NCBI RefSeq assembly: GCF_024166365.1
Contig: NC_064839.1
Location: forward strand, 34,484,378-34,548,377
DNA length: 64,000 nucleotides
Reading direction: 5' to 3'
Origin: Elephas maximus indicus
Lineage: Eukaryota > Chordata > Mammalia > Proboscidea > Elephantidae
In this document: positions 21,868 through 33,287 of the stretch, piece by piece
How positions within the stretch are numbered: position 1 is the stretch's first letter
Layout of the letters: every line of letters begins with the position of its first letter
Notes under the pieces: generated by a model
The model's database searches: none
Told to the model about the DNA's origin: nothing
What the model saw: the letters and a program-made list of their open reading frames with translations, nothing else
Made by a program: the position numbers and the translations under genes

Positions 21868-22913
21868 CATATGGAAGGGAAAGAGGCCCCAGATAGGTTT
21901 AAAGCCTTACTAAAAAAGAAGAATAAGGTGGGAGGCCTCACACTACCTGATTTTAGAACCTATTCTACCTCCACAGTAGTCGAAACAGCCTGGTGCTGGT
22001 ACAACAACAGATACATATACCAATGGAACAGAACTGAGAATCCAGACATAAATCCATCCACATGTGAGCAGCTGATATTTGACAAAGGCTCAAAGTCTGT
22101 TAATTGGGGAAAAGACAGTCTCTTTAACAAATGGTGCTGGCATAACTGGATATCTATCTGCAAAAAATTGAAACAAGACCCATACCTCACACCATGCACA
22201 AAAACTAACTCAAAATGGATCAAAAACCTAAATGTAAAATCTAAAATGATAAAGATCATGGGAGAAAAAATAGGGACAACACTAGGAGCCCTAATACATG
22301 GCATAAACAGTATACAAAGCATTACTAAAAATATACAAACACCAGAAAAGAAATTAAATAACTGGGAGCTCCTAAAAGTCAAACCCCTATGCTCATCCAA
22401 AGACTTCAGCAAAAGGGCAAAAAGATTACCTGCAGACTGGGAAAAAGTTTTTAGCTATGACATTTCCGATCAGTGTCTGATCTCTGAAATCTACATGATA
22501 CTGCAAAAACTCAACTACAAAAAGGCAACCCAATTAAAAAATGGGCAGAGAATATGAACAGGCACTTCACTAAAGAAGACATTCAGGTAGCTAACAGATA
22601 CATGAGGAAATGCTCACAGTTATTAGCCTGGACTATAAGATAGACAATGATGCTGGTCAGGAGTGAACTTCATGGCTCGAGTAGACACATGAGACTATGT
22701 GGGTGATCCTGTCTGGTGGTAAGATGAACAGGAAGAGGGGGACAGGAGCTGGTTGAATGGACACGGGGAATACCCGGTGGAGGGGAGGAATGTGCTGTCT
22801 CGTTAAGGGGAGCGCAGCTGGGAGTGCATGGTGGAATGTGTATGGCTTTTTGTGTGAGAGACTGACTTAATTTGTAAACCTTCGCCTGAAGCACAAAAAA
22901 AAAAAAAAAAAAA
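21868..22913 (+). mobile_element. L1 LINE 3' portion (ORF2 C-terminus, 3' UTR, poly-A)
   Basis: An open stretch to 22557 encodes the ORF2 C-terminal region: ALLKKKNKVGGLTLPDFRTY, then WCWYNNRYI, WGKDSLFNKWCWHNWISICK and NWELLKVKPLCSSKDFSKRA. The frame then closes; the 3' UTR (about 22625-22894) follows after an internal deletion of the last ORF2 part and ends in a poly-A run at 22895-22913. It is 5'-truncated and not an active gene. The same protein region is encoded on the minus strand at 37130-37807. Confidence 0.85.
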
Positions 22914-22957
22914 CAAGGAAATTGTTTGCCTTATTTTTAATGGCCTATTGATATTGT

Positions 22958-23130
22958 GGAAACCCTGGTGGCGTAGTGTTTAAGAGCTATGGCTGCTAAC
23001 CAAAAGGTTGGCAATTTGTATTCACCAGGTGCTCCTTGGAAACCCTGTGGGGCAGTTCTACTCTGTCCTATAGGGTCTCTACGAGTTGAAATCAACTTGA
23101 TGGCAGTGGATTTGGATTTTTTTTTTGGTT
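22958..23130 (+). repeat. AfroSINE (short form)
   Basis: From ggaaaccctggtggcgtagt to ggcagtggatttgg and a T-rich tail. Flanks cctattgatattg and ggttgattggtattg look like a diverged target-site duplication. Confidence 0.85.
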
Positions 23131-23139
23131 GATTGGTAT

Positions 23140-24190
23140 TGCTGCCAATGTCCTCAATTATTTGACCAGCCGTTCTTGCTGGAAGCCTGCGGTGCAGTGA
23201 CTTAGTTAATATGGCCCTTCTAGCCATAGTCTTTGTAACTCCCACCAAATGACTGGGTGAGAGTATGCAAATGAGGTGCTTATGACCCACCAAGGGGATT
23301 GGATAGCTTGCTAATAATATAAATAAAGGTGTATGGAACCCAAGCGAGGGCAGGGGTCAGTTTTGGCACCTGTCTGGCTTACAAGCCAATCCCAGAGCAG
23401 AGGGGGATCTCATGACCACCAAGAAAGAAGAGCTTAGAGTGGAGCGTGTCCTTTGGTCTCAGAATCCCTGTGCTGGAAACCTCCTAGACTCAGGAGACAG
23501 AGCTGTAACATTGGAGACAGCAAGAGACAGCAAGAAGCAGTGACAGAAAAATGGCATCAGCAGAGGCAAAACCAAGAGACAAGCAGAAGACAGCATGGTG
23601 GGCTTGCTGACCACTGAGTGAGAAAGCTGAGCGCCTTTGGGCAGGAGGCTTCCTGGTGGAGTGGGGTGCCTCTGGGTACTTGGCTGCTGAGCTAGGCTCA
23701 CCAACCCACAGAGGAAGAGATCTGAGCACCTTCAAACTAAGGCTTACTGGCAGAGTGGGGTGCTTCTGCCATTTAATCTCCAGAGCTAAAAGAGCTTTGT
23801 GCCTGAGCAGGGCAGAGGCTGGCAGCCCAAGGGGCTGCAAGCCAGAGAGAGGTCTTGCCTGCGGCATGGCTGAGAAGAGGCTGTCCTGATAGAGCTTTCC
23901 TGAACCTGAATTATAACCTGTTACTTCCCTAATAAACCCCATAACTGTGATTATGGCCTATGCGTTCTGTGTGGCCATTGCAGTGAGTTACTGAACCTGG
24001 CAGAAATGTAGAGAGTACCATGGGAGGGACAGTTGGTGTCAGAATTGAAAAAAGGTGGGAGGGTGGAGGCATGTTTGACCCCCACCTCACAGTAATCATC
24101 CTTGGGCTGTTGATGTTGATAATGACTCTCCACCCCCATTGTGAAGTTAGATGAGGAGGCCAGGTACCTCTGCCACGCCATTCTTACAAA
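23140..24190 (+). mobile_element. Endogenous-retrovirus-type LTR (probable solo LTR)
   Basis: Non-coding block with promoter-like aatataaataaagg near 23317-23330, a long purine-rich middle (cattggagacagc, aagagacagcaaga), a polyadenylation signal in cctaataaaccccataactg near 23930, and a 3' part shared with 17275-17545. No gag, pol or env homology is readable in it, so it appears to be an LTR without internal genes. Family assignment by eye is uncertain. Confidence 0.5.
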
Positions 24191-25387
24191 GACTAATAGT
24201 CTTAAACAAGCTTATTTTCTCTGGACACATTGCTCTGGTTGCTGCAATCAAACACAACTCAACCATCAGTAAGTGACTTTCCTTGGTTGGCTAACAAATG
24301 AGCCATTTCTGAAATTTACATTGGTTGCAGTAAAGTTTTTTCTCTTTGTGAAGAAATCCTGTGATGAGATAATTCCATTTTAAATTTTCTACCATTTTCC
24401 TGTGAGTTGGGAATATTGTGGTAAGTGCTTACTCCGGTAATGTGAATGAGTATTGTATTCTTTTAGCACAGTCATAATGTCATTACATGATAAATGTTTT
24501 GCCATGTAATTTGATTACAAAATAATCCACCCTCCATTGTGCCTTAAAAACACAACATTCGAAGTTTGCTTATCTTTTCCTGTTTTGATATAATGAGTTA
24601 TGCGTTGGTAATAAAGTATATTAATATGCATTGCCCTTGAAATGCTGTCAGGTTTTAACTGCATCACTGCAATTTGTTAGTGCGCCAAGCAGCAGTGCAA
24701 AGCGGTAAGAGTACTCTGTATCACCTATTTCACAACTATTCAGCTCTCGTAGATTGAAAGTAACCATAAACCATATGTAGATGAATGAATGTGGCTGTGT
24801 TCCAATAAATCTTTATTTATGGACACCAGAATTTGAATCTCATATAATTTTCATGCTATGAAACAGTATTCTTCCTTTGAATTTTTCAACCATTTAAAAA
24901 CATAAAAACCATTCTTCCCCTAAGCTGTACAAAAACAAATGGTGGGCCAGATTTGGCCCATGGTTATATTTTGCCAATCCTTGCTTTACACCATGAGTAA
25001 TTGATGTTCATAGGCAACCTGTTTCCTTGGTTACTGCATATTTACCTGGGGGCCCTCTGGTGGCTGAAGGAACACAGAACAAGTAAGTCTTGAGATGGTC
25101 AAATTTCTGAGGCACTAAGAATTATGAGTATTATAGAGTTGGATATTTGGACATAGAACTGTTTATCATAGTGAGATTATAGTAGCTACTCATACCATTT
25201 CCAGAGCTTGGACTTTGGTGATACTTGGGGAAAAGATAAAGCAGCATTCCCCCAAACTTTTTGATACTTTAAGACATCATTCTGTTTTAGAATATGTTTA
25301 CAAAATATATGTTTGCTTCATCTAAATACCCTCCGTCTATTTGGGGGTGGTGCGGATTTCATCATCAGTCAACCACTGAAGGGACGT

Positions 25388-25589
25388 TGTTAGTTGCCGT
25401 AGAGTTGATTCTGACTCATGGTGACCCCATGTGTATAGAGTGACACTGCTCCATAGGGTTTTCAAGGCTGTGACCTTTCAGAAGTAGATTGCCAGGCCTG
25501 TCTTCCAAGGTTCCTCTGGGTGGGTTCAAATTGCTAACTTTTCAGCTAGTAGTCAAGCACTTAACCATTTGTGCCACCCAGGAACTCTT
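25388..25589 (-). repeat. AfroSINE (long form)
   Basis: Antisense copy from gttgccgtagagttgattct through the internal agaagtagattgccaggcct to gtgccacccaggaactc. Confidence 0.85.
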
Positions 25590-25989
25590 GAAATGACATT
25601 AGTAATTAGTAATAATTACATTTGGATGAGACTACAAAGTCTTTCACGGATATCTTTCTTGAATCTGTCATTTTTAACTCTTATTTTGTGACTGGGATCT
25701 AAAAAATGAGACCTAGTTGCTTTGATCAATCCCAGATTTACTGTAATATTAATAAAGTAATGAAAATATACTAAGTTCATAATTTATAATCTTTTAAAGA
25801 GCAGTACAATTAGATGGAATTCTTAGGGAACAAGTTCCGGATGATTCTGCTTTTTTCATGTCTCTCTTTCTTTGCATCCATCTTCTTTCTGATTTCCTAT
25901 GCACTAGATGAGCATATACTATTATGGTATTTAAATTGAATACGGAGCTCCTGAATGAAGGCCCAAGGAAAATTCTGTAAAAGACAACA

Positions 25990-26940
25990 CAAATTTATCA
26001 TCTATAGTTCCGTAGGTTAGTAGTCCAACCTCACTGGGCTCAAATCAAGGTGTCGGTAGGGCTGCATTCCATCTGGAGGCTCTAGGAGTAAATCCATTTC
26101 CTTGTCTTTTTCAGCTTCCAGCTTTTCTCATTCCTTGGCTCATGACACCCTTCCTCTATGTTCAGAGGCAACAGTGGTGGTTAGAATCCTTTTCACATCA
26201 ACATCACGTCTTTGTGACCTACTCCTCTGTCTCCCTTTTCTACCTGTAAGGACCCTTGTGATTACACTGAATCCATTTAGATAATCCAGGATAATCTCCC
26301 TATTTTAAGGTCAGCTGATTAGCAACCTTAATTCCACCTGCATCTTGAATTCTTTTTTGCTATGTAAGGTAACATATTCATAGGTTCCAGGGATTAGGAT
26401 GTGGACATTTTGAGGGGGAGGGGCAATATCCTGCATGCCACACTTTGCCCGCTGGCCCTCAATGATACATGTTGGTCCTAAAGACAAAATGTATTCATTC
26501 CACGCCAAGATCCCCAAAAGTCTCAACCTATTGCAGCATCAACAAATCTCATCTAAATCTTAGATCAGAAGTCCCAGATCTCATCATCTAGATCATTTAG
26601 ATCAGGTATGGGTGAGATTCCGGGTATAATCCATTTTGGGGCACAAAATTCCCCTCCATCTGTGGAGCTATAAAACTAGAAAATTTGTTATCCGCGTCCC
26701 GAGTACAATGGTGGGACAGGCATAGGATACCAGTTACAGACATTCTGGTTCAGAGGGGAAGATAATGGAAGGAAAAAAGGAGTCATAGGTCCCAGATGAT
26801 TGTGAAATCTAGTTGAGCAAACTCCATTAGGTTTTAAGGCCTGGGAATCATACTCTGTGTTTGGCAGTTCCTTCCTCTGGGCTCCCAGTTCTGCCTTCTG
26901 GCAACCTGGAGATCTAGCATGTCTCCATCATCTCACTATA
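25990..26940 (-). mobile_element. MaLR (MLT1-type) LTR and adjoining internal fragment
   Basis: The antisense order ttccgtaggttagtagtcca, aaatcaaggtgtcggtaggg, ctgcattccatctgg, gaaccttaattcc-like and tcataggttccagggattag matches an MLT1-type MaLR LTR on the minus strand to about 26450. The following 26450-26940 (ggccctcaatgatacatgtt, tcatctaaatcttagatcag) resembles the MaLR internal region. It is ancient and non-coding. Confidence 0.6.
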
Positions 26941-26941
26941 A

Positions 26942-27505
26942 ATTTTTTTTTTTTTTTTTAGTATTTTATTTTTGTTTTTGAGAATATACACAGCAAAACA
27001 CACTGACTCAACCATTACTACATGTACAATTCAGTGACATTGATTACATTCTTCAACTTGTGCAACCATTCTCACCCTTCTTTTCTAAATTGTTCCTCTG
27101 CCATTAACATAAACTCATTGCCCTGTAAGGTTCCTGTCTAATCTTCAGAGTTGCATTTGTCACTTTGTTCGTATATAGATAGATCTTAAAAGAACATACT
27201 GCTCAAGGCAGACATTCTTTATTAGTTAATCTAAACTATTGTTTGTTTTTAAGAAGACTTCAGGAGATATTTTTGGTTTAAGGTTTAAAGATTATCTCAG
27301 AGCAGTAGTTTTGGGGGTTCATCTAGCCTCCATGACTCCAAAAAGTCCTAGATTCCATGAGAATTTGAAATTCTATTCTACATTTTCCCCATTTTGATCA
27401 GGATTTTTCTGTAGAATCTTCAATTAAAATGTTCAGTAATTCACCATATATTTTAACAATAATTTGTTAATACTAAATGTCTAGCCAGTTTTTATCTTCC
27501 CCTGA
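26942..27505 (-). repeat. L1-type 3' UTR repeat, copy 1 of 3
   Basis: Starts with a T-run then ttttgagaatatacacagca, tacaattcagtgacattgat, catactgctcaaggcagaca and ggtttaaagattatctcaga. The same series recurs at 57540-58330 and 63425-64000, all in the same orientation. The longer copy at 57540 runs on into sequence shared with the L1 3' UTR at 31190-31310, which identifies the family as an L1 subfamily. Confidence 0.7.
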
Positions 27506-28139
27506 TTCTTATATATTCTTTATGAAAAACCTACCATCTTTATAGCAGATGCTGTTGGTCCATACTTTCAATTCTTACTCCCTCCTTTCTGTCTGTCAAA
27601 ATCCCAATTTTATTTGGGTCTCTTGCTTTCCCATGTGACTCCATTCCCTTCCCCAGGGAATAGATTGCAATTAGCAGAAGCTATTGTTGTGATTCGATGT
27701 GATTGATTTCATAGATGATTTAATGTTGACCAGTGAGATATCAGACGAAGTCTACTGTGGGGTATTTGAGAAAGGTTTCTTTCCCCATCCCAAAGGACAC
27801 ACAGGAAAGTTACCCTTCTCTTGCTTTATCTGGAGGTAGTATCTGTTTGTATTGCCTGAAACTCCAATAAGCTATTTTGTTACCGGCCTGAGGATGAAGC
27901 GAATTCTTGAAAGAGAGCAGATCTAGGACACTCACAAAGAAATAGGGCTGAAGGCTACCTTAGAGCTTACTTTTTTTTTTTCTCTATTAAATTTTAGAAG
28001 AGTTTCAGATTTGTGAAGACAGTAAAGGGAATTCCCATGTATTCCACAGGCATCCAGTTTCCCTTATTATTAACATTTTACATTAGTATGGTACATTTTT
28101 CACACTTAATGAAACAATACTGATACATTATTGTTAACT

Positions 28140-28676
28140 AAAGGAGCCCTGGTGGTACAGCATTTAAGTGCTTGGCTGCTAACTGAAAGGTCAGCAGTTT
28201 GAACCCACCAGCTGCTCCACAGGAGAAAAATGTGGCGGTCTGCTTTCGTAAAGATTCTTGTTGTTGTTAGGTGTCATTGAGTCAGTTCCTACTCACAGTG
28301 ACCCCGTGTACAACAGAAGGAAACACTGCGCATTCCTGTGCCATCCTCACAGTTGTTGCTATGTTTAAGCCCATTGTTGCACCCACTGTGTCAGTTCCTC
28401 TGGTTGAGGGTCTTCCTCTTTTTCACTGACCCTCTACTTTACCAAACATGATGTTCTTCTCCAGGGACTGATCCCTCCTGATAACATGTCCAAAGTATTT
28501 GAGATGAAATCTTGCCATCCTCACTTCCATCCTTTCTGGTTGTACTTCTTCTGAGACAAATTTGTTCATTCTTTTGGCAGTCCATGGTATATACAGCCTT
28601 GGGAATCCTGTGGGTGCAGTTCTGCTTTGTCCTGTAGGGTTGCCATGAGTTGGAATTAACTCAATGGCAAGGGGTT
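28140..28676 (+). repeat. AfroSINE (long form) interrupted by an RTE fragment
   Basis: The head is at 28140-28256 (aaggagccctggtggtacag to ctgctttcgtaaagatt) and the rest at 28594-28676 (cagccttgggaatcctgtgg to gagttggaattaactcaatg). The two halves join cleanly to the long-form SINE, so the intervening 337 bp inserted later. Confidence 0.85.
28257..28593 (-). mobile_element. RTE/BovB LINE 3' fragment inside a SINE
   Basis: Antisense RTE/BovB sequence: ttgttgttaggtgtcattga, then ctgataacatgtccaaagta, gagatgaaatcttgccatcc and ttggcagtccatggtatata. Its 3' end (gtgtcattgagtcagttcc in antisense) resembles the SINE tail. Confidence 0.75.
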
Positions 28677-29382
28677 ATTGTCAGCTAAAGTCCACACTTT
28701 ATTCAGATTTCTTTAATTTTCATCTAATGTCCTTTTTCTGTTCCAGGATCCCACATAGGAAACCACATTACATTTAGTCATCGTATCTTTTTAGGCTCTT
28801 CTTGGCTGCGGCAGTTTCTCAGACTTTCCTTGTTTTTGATGACCTTGATGGTTTTGAGGAGTACTGGTCAAATGTTTTGTAGAATGGAAATTTTTTTAAT
28901 GTTTTTCTCTCCATAATTAGACTAAGATTATGGGTTTTTAGGACGAAGACCACAGAGGCAAAGTGCCATTTTCATCACATCATATCAAGGGTACATACAA
29001 TCAACATGACCTACCGCTGTTGACGTTAACCTCATCATCTGGCTGAAGTAGTGTTGGTCAGGTTTCTCTACTGTAAAGTTATTCCTTTTTTCTGTTTTCA
29101 TACTGTACTCAGGAAGGAAATCACTATAAGCAGCCCACACTTAAGGAGTAAAGAGTTATGTTCTGCCTCCTTAAGGAAAGAGTGGCTACGTACATTATTT
29201 GGAATTCTGCATGGGAGATTTGTCCCATTTAATTATTTATTCAGTAATTATTTATATCAGCATGAGCACCTGTATATTTATTTTATACTTTGGGCTGTAA
29301 TCCAGTACCGCTTCGTTTTGTTGCTCATATTGTTCCAGCATTGGCCGTTGCAGGTCTTTTAGTAGGCTCCTTTGATATATCT

Positions 29383-29402
29383 TGATTGTGTGTGTGTGTG
29401 TA
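29383..29402. repeat. Short (TG)n microsatellite
   Basis: A short run tgtgtgtgtgtgtgtgta following ttga. No larger meaning is apparent. Confidence 0.7.
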
Positions 29403-29467
29403 ACACTTGCTTCCAGGCATTACAAAATGGTACAGGCTCATAGTGTATATTTCCAGAATTACTTTTT

Positions 29468-29920
29468 TTTTTTTCATTGAGGTATAATTCACATACTGTA
29501 AAATTCACCGTTTTAATATGTACAATTCAGTAGTTTTTAGTATATTCACAGAGTTGAGTATCTAGTTAGAGTACGTTCTCATCATCCCAAAAGAAGCCCT
29601 TATTCATTAGCCGTCACTCCCCATTCTTTCCTCCCCTCAGCCCCTGGCAACCACTAATCTACTTTCTGTCTCTATGGATTGGCCTGTACTAAACATTTCA
29701 TATACGCGGTGTGGCCTTTTGTGCCTGATTTCTTTCATTTAACATATTGTTTTCAAGATTCATCCATACTGTAGCACGTATAAGCACTGAATTCTTTTTC
29801 ATGGCTAAATAATATTTCTCTGTTTGCCTATACCACTCATTAGTTGGTGGACATTTGGGTTGTTTCTACTTTTTGGCTATTATGAATAACAGACTCACTT
29901 TTTACAAAATAAATTTCATC
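29468..29920 (-). repeat. Ancient L1 (L1M-type) 3' fragment
   Basis: Begins tcattgaggtataattcaca, continues ttcaccgttttaatatgtac, cctggcaaccactaatctac and ggtggacatttgggttgttt, the typical antisense L1M 3' series. Confidence 0.7.
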
Positions 29921-30601
29921 ATTTGAGCTATTTCGGATCTAGATTTCTATTACATACAACTGAAATTATCCTAAGGATATAATCTTGAACTAAGAAACTT
30001 TTACCTGGAGCACATAATGTTAGATGTTTATATATATTGGGAAAGTGTGGTGGGGCTGTCTCGCTCTGTTAGAACTGGTAACTTATTCTATTGAGCGTAC
30101 ATTTTTTGCCAGGCAGTAGTAGGAATGCCAGTATGATAAGTGAAAGGAGTGATGTAGGAGTAAAAGAACTCCATCTGTGGTGCCCATGAGTCCCCGTATT
30201 TGAAAGAATTATTTAAGAGTGTAGCTCAAAAAAGTCCCTAACATTCTGTGAAGAAATGAAAATCTAGACAAGGAGAAGAGCTCTAGTCTCTATCCAGCAG
30301 TGGCAGACAAAAGCTGTGCCCAACATTCCCTGGGGCTGGCCACTGTCCTTCCCTTTCATGATCTTTTTTCATTCTTGAAATAGAAGTGATAGGGGAAATG
30401 GGTTAATTCTTTTGAAAATTTCCTCTTTCAACTAGGAAACATACTCTTTAAAGTCAAGTATCCTGGTATCCTTTGGCATTAATTAAAAGGGTTTTGGTTA
30501 TGTGATTTAAAATATATTCTCTCTTTAAAGAAATGGGTTCTGTTGAAGTTGTTTACATCTACCAAGATTATTCTTTCCATGTCTTTCATGGCCTTGATAT
30601 T

Positions 30602-32821
30602 TTTTTTCTTTTATTGTACTTTAGATGAAGGTTTACAGAACAAACTATTTTCTCATCAAACAGTTAGTGCACACATTGTTCTGTGACACTGGCTAACAAC
30701 CCCAGGACGTGTCAACACTCTCCTTTCTTAACCCTGGGTTCCCTGTTACCAGCTTTCTTGTTCCCTTCTGCCTTCCAGTCCCCGCCCTAGGGCTGGTGTA
30801 CCACTTTAGTCTTGTTTTGTTCTATGGGCCTTCAGTTTTTGGCTGAAGGGTGAACCTCAAGAGTGACCTCATTACTGAGCGGAAAGAGTATCTGGGGGCC
30901 ATACTCTCAGGGTTTCTCCAGTCTCCCTGGCCAGCAAGTGTGGTCTTTCTTTTTGAGTTAGAATTTTGTTTTGCATTTCTCTCCAGCTCTGTCTGGGACT
31001 ATCTGTTGTGATCCCTGGCAGAACAGTCAGTGGTCGTAGGCGGGCACCATCTAGTTGTACTGGTGGAGGCCATGGTAGATGCGGTCCAGTAGTTCTTTGG
31101 ACTGATCTTTCGTTTGAATCTTTAGTTGTCTTCATTCTTCCTTGCTCCCAAAGGGGTGAGACCAGTGGAGTATCCTAGATGGCTGTTCACAGGCTTTTAA
31201 GACCTCAGATGCTACTCACCAAAGTAGAATGTAGAACATTTTCTTTATAAACTATGTTATGCAAGTTGAGCTAGATGTTCCCCGAGACTGCGGTCCCCAC
31301 AACCCTCAGCCCAGCAATACGGCCTCTCAGGGAGTTTGGAGGAAACCCTGGTGGCGTAGTGGTTAAGTGCTACGGCTGCTAACCAAAGGGTCGGCAGTTC
31401 AAATCCGCCAGGTGCTCCTTGGAAACTCTGTGGGACAGTTCTACTCTGTCCTGTAGGGTCGCTATGAGTCAGAATCGACTCGACGGCACTGGGTTTGGTT
31501 TGGTTTTGGTATGAAGCTACCATGACCTTGCCTTGTACAAGTCGTGCTGGCTTCCCCAGTATTGTGTACTGTCTTAGCCTTCATCAAAGTAACCACTTGT
31601 CTATTTAGTGTTTTTCTCTTCCCACCCCTCCCCTCCCTGGTGACCATCAAAGATTGTTTCTTTTTGTTTGTAAACCTTTTCATGAATTTTTATGGTAGTG
31701 GTTTCATACAGTATTTGCCCTTTTGTGATTGACTTATTTCATTCAGCATAATGCCCTCCAGATTCACCCATGTTATGAGATGCTTCACAGATTCCTCATT
31801 GTTCTTTATCGTTTTGTTGCATAATAAATACTCCATTGTGTATATGTACTACAGTTTGTTTATCCATTCATCTGTTGATGGGCATCTAGGTTGTTTCTGT
31901 CTTGGTATTGTGAACAACGCTGCAGTGAACATGGGTATGCGTATGTCTATTCATGTGACAACTCTTATTTGTCTAGGATATATTCCTAGGAGTGGGATTG
32001 CTGGATCATATGGTATTTCTATCTCTAGCTTTCTAATGAAGCGCCATGTCATTTTCCAAAATGGTTGTATCATTTTGCATTCCCACCAGCAGTGTATAAG
32101 AGTTCTGATCTTCCCGCAGCCACTCCAACATTTGTTATTTTCTGTTTCGTTGAGTTGTGTCAGTAATGCCAGGGTGAGATGGTATCTTATTGTAGTTTTG
32201 ATTTGCATGTCTCTAATGGCTGAACATTTCCTCATGTGTCTGTTGGCCACTTGAATATCTTCTTTGGTGAAGTGTCTGTTCATTTTCTTTGCCCATTTTT
32301 TAATTGGATTATTTGTCTTTTTGTCGTAGAGGTGTTGGATCTTGTAGATTTTAGAGATTAGACCTTTGTCTGATTTATAATAGCTAATTTTTTTTTTCCC
32401 AGTCTGTAGCTTCTTTTTTTACTTTTTCAGTGAAGTTTTTTGATAAGCATAAGTGTTTAATTTTTAGAAGATCCCATTTATGTAGCTTATCCTCTGGAGC
32501 TTATATGTTGTTGGTTGTGGTTTGTATCATGTTAATGCCGTGCATTAGGGCCTCTAGCATTGATACTGTTTTTTCTTCTATGATCTTCATAGTTTTTGGC
32601 TTTATATTTAGGTCTTTGATCCATTTTGAGTTAGTTTTTGTATATGGTGTGCGGCTGGGTCCTGTTTCATTTTTTTTTGCAGATGGGCATCCAGTTTTGC
32701 CAGGACCATTTGTTTAAAAAATTGTCTTTTCCCCCATTTAATGGACTTTGGGCCCTTGTCGAAGATCAGGTGACAATAGGTGGATGGATTTACATCTGGG
32801 TTCTTGAGTCTGTTCCATTGG
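30602..32821 (-). mobile_element. 5'-truncated L1 LINE, minus strand
   Basis: The left end is the A-tail in antisense (tttttttcttttattgtact), followed by the 3' UTR (to about 31600) and ORF2 C-terminal sequence. Minus-strand peptides at 31951-32283 include [19 protein letters not shown], then [20 protein letters not shown] and [17 protein letters not shown]. Diverged target-site repeats flank it (catggccttgatatttt at about 30588 and catgaccttgacgtttt at about 32822). Frames are broken; it is not a functional gene. Confidence 0.8.
31341..31510 (+). repeat. AfroSINE (short form) within an L1
   Basis: Well preserved copy from ggaaaccctggtggcgtagt to ggtttggtttggttttggt, with B-box-like ggcagttcaaatccgcc. 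Confidence 0.9.
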
Positions 32822-32909
32822 CATGACCTTGACGTTTTTGATGAGTACTGGACTTTTTTTTTGTAGAATGTCTCTCAGTTTGGGTTGGGGTGAACTTGTT
32901 AGGGTTTGA

Positions 32910-33287
32910 AGTCTCAGAGTGACACAAACGGTTAAGCACTCGGCTGCTAACCTAATGGTCGAAGGTCCCAGTTTCCTTGGAAAAAAAGGCCTGGCAATCT
33001 ACTTCTGAAAAATCAGCCATTAAAAACTCTAGGGAAAGTCAGGAGGAGACAGGAAAGCTGGTAATAGGGATCCCCAAGGTTGAGAAGGGGAGAGTGTTGG
33101 ACAAGTCATGGGGTTGGTAACCAATGTCACAAAACAATATGTGTACTAATTGTTTAATGAGAAACTAGTTTGTTCTGTAAACCTTCATCTAAAGTACAAT
33201 AATAAGAAAAAAGAAAACCCTACAGAGGACAGTTCTACTTTGACATACATGGGGTCATGAGTTGGAATTGACTCCACAGCAACTGAT
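32910..33287 (+). repeat. Variant AfroSINE split by an L1 tail
   Basis: Head at about 32910-33030 (gtgacacaaacggttaagca, ctggcaatctacttctgaaa, aaatcagccatta) and tail at about 33214-33287 (aaccctacagaggacagttc, gagttggaattgactccaca). The body variant matches 14704-14920. The middle 33031-33213 is a separate L1 insertion. Confidence 0.75.
33031..33213 (+). mobile_element. Very short 5'-truncated L1 3' tail
   Basis: About 180 bp of L1 3' UTR (aggagacaggaaagctggta, ggggagagtgttgg, taaaccttcatctaaagtac) ending in an A-rich tail, inserted in a SINE. The same end sequence occurs at 53070-53230 and 53410-53588 and in antisense at 30615-30700. Confidence 0.75.

Larger units (their letters stand above)
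20941..24985 (+). mobile_element. hAT-Charlie-like DNA transposon, split by later insertions
   Basis: The left end at 20941 reads cagaggttggcaaac and continues with tgtaaagggct and attttagacttcgtggc. The right part (about 24715-24985) has cacaactattcagctctcgt, tggctgtgttccaataaatc and ggccagatttggccca, ending ttttgccaatccttg. Together they resemble a hAT-type non-autonomous element whose ends read caggggtcggcaaac inward. Between them sit an RTE, an L1, a SINE and an LTR; the segment 24200-24710 is either its own interior or another insert. No transposase can be read. Confidence 0.5.
27965..28960 (-). repeat. Ancient L1 (L1M-type) fragment, interrupted
   Basis: The blocks gaagagtttcagatttgtga, tgtattccacaggcatccag before the SINE and ttccaggatcccacatagga, ttcttggctgcggcagtttc after it are characteristic of old L1 3' regions in antisense. 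The SINE/RTE composite at 28140-28676 lies inside. Confidence 0.5.

Noticed and set aside
21862..22557. 231-codon open frame that looks like an intact gene
   Set aside because: It is the C-terminal piece of L1 ORF2 in a 5'-truncated element; no start, promoter or upstream domains are present.
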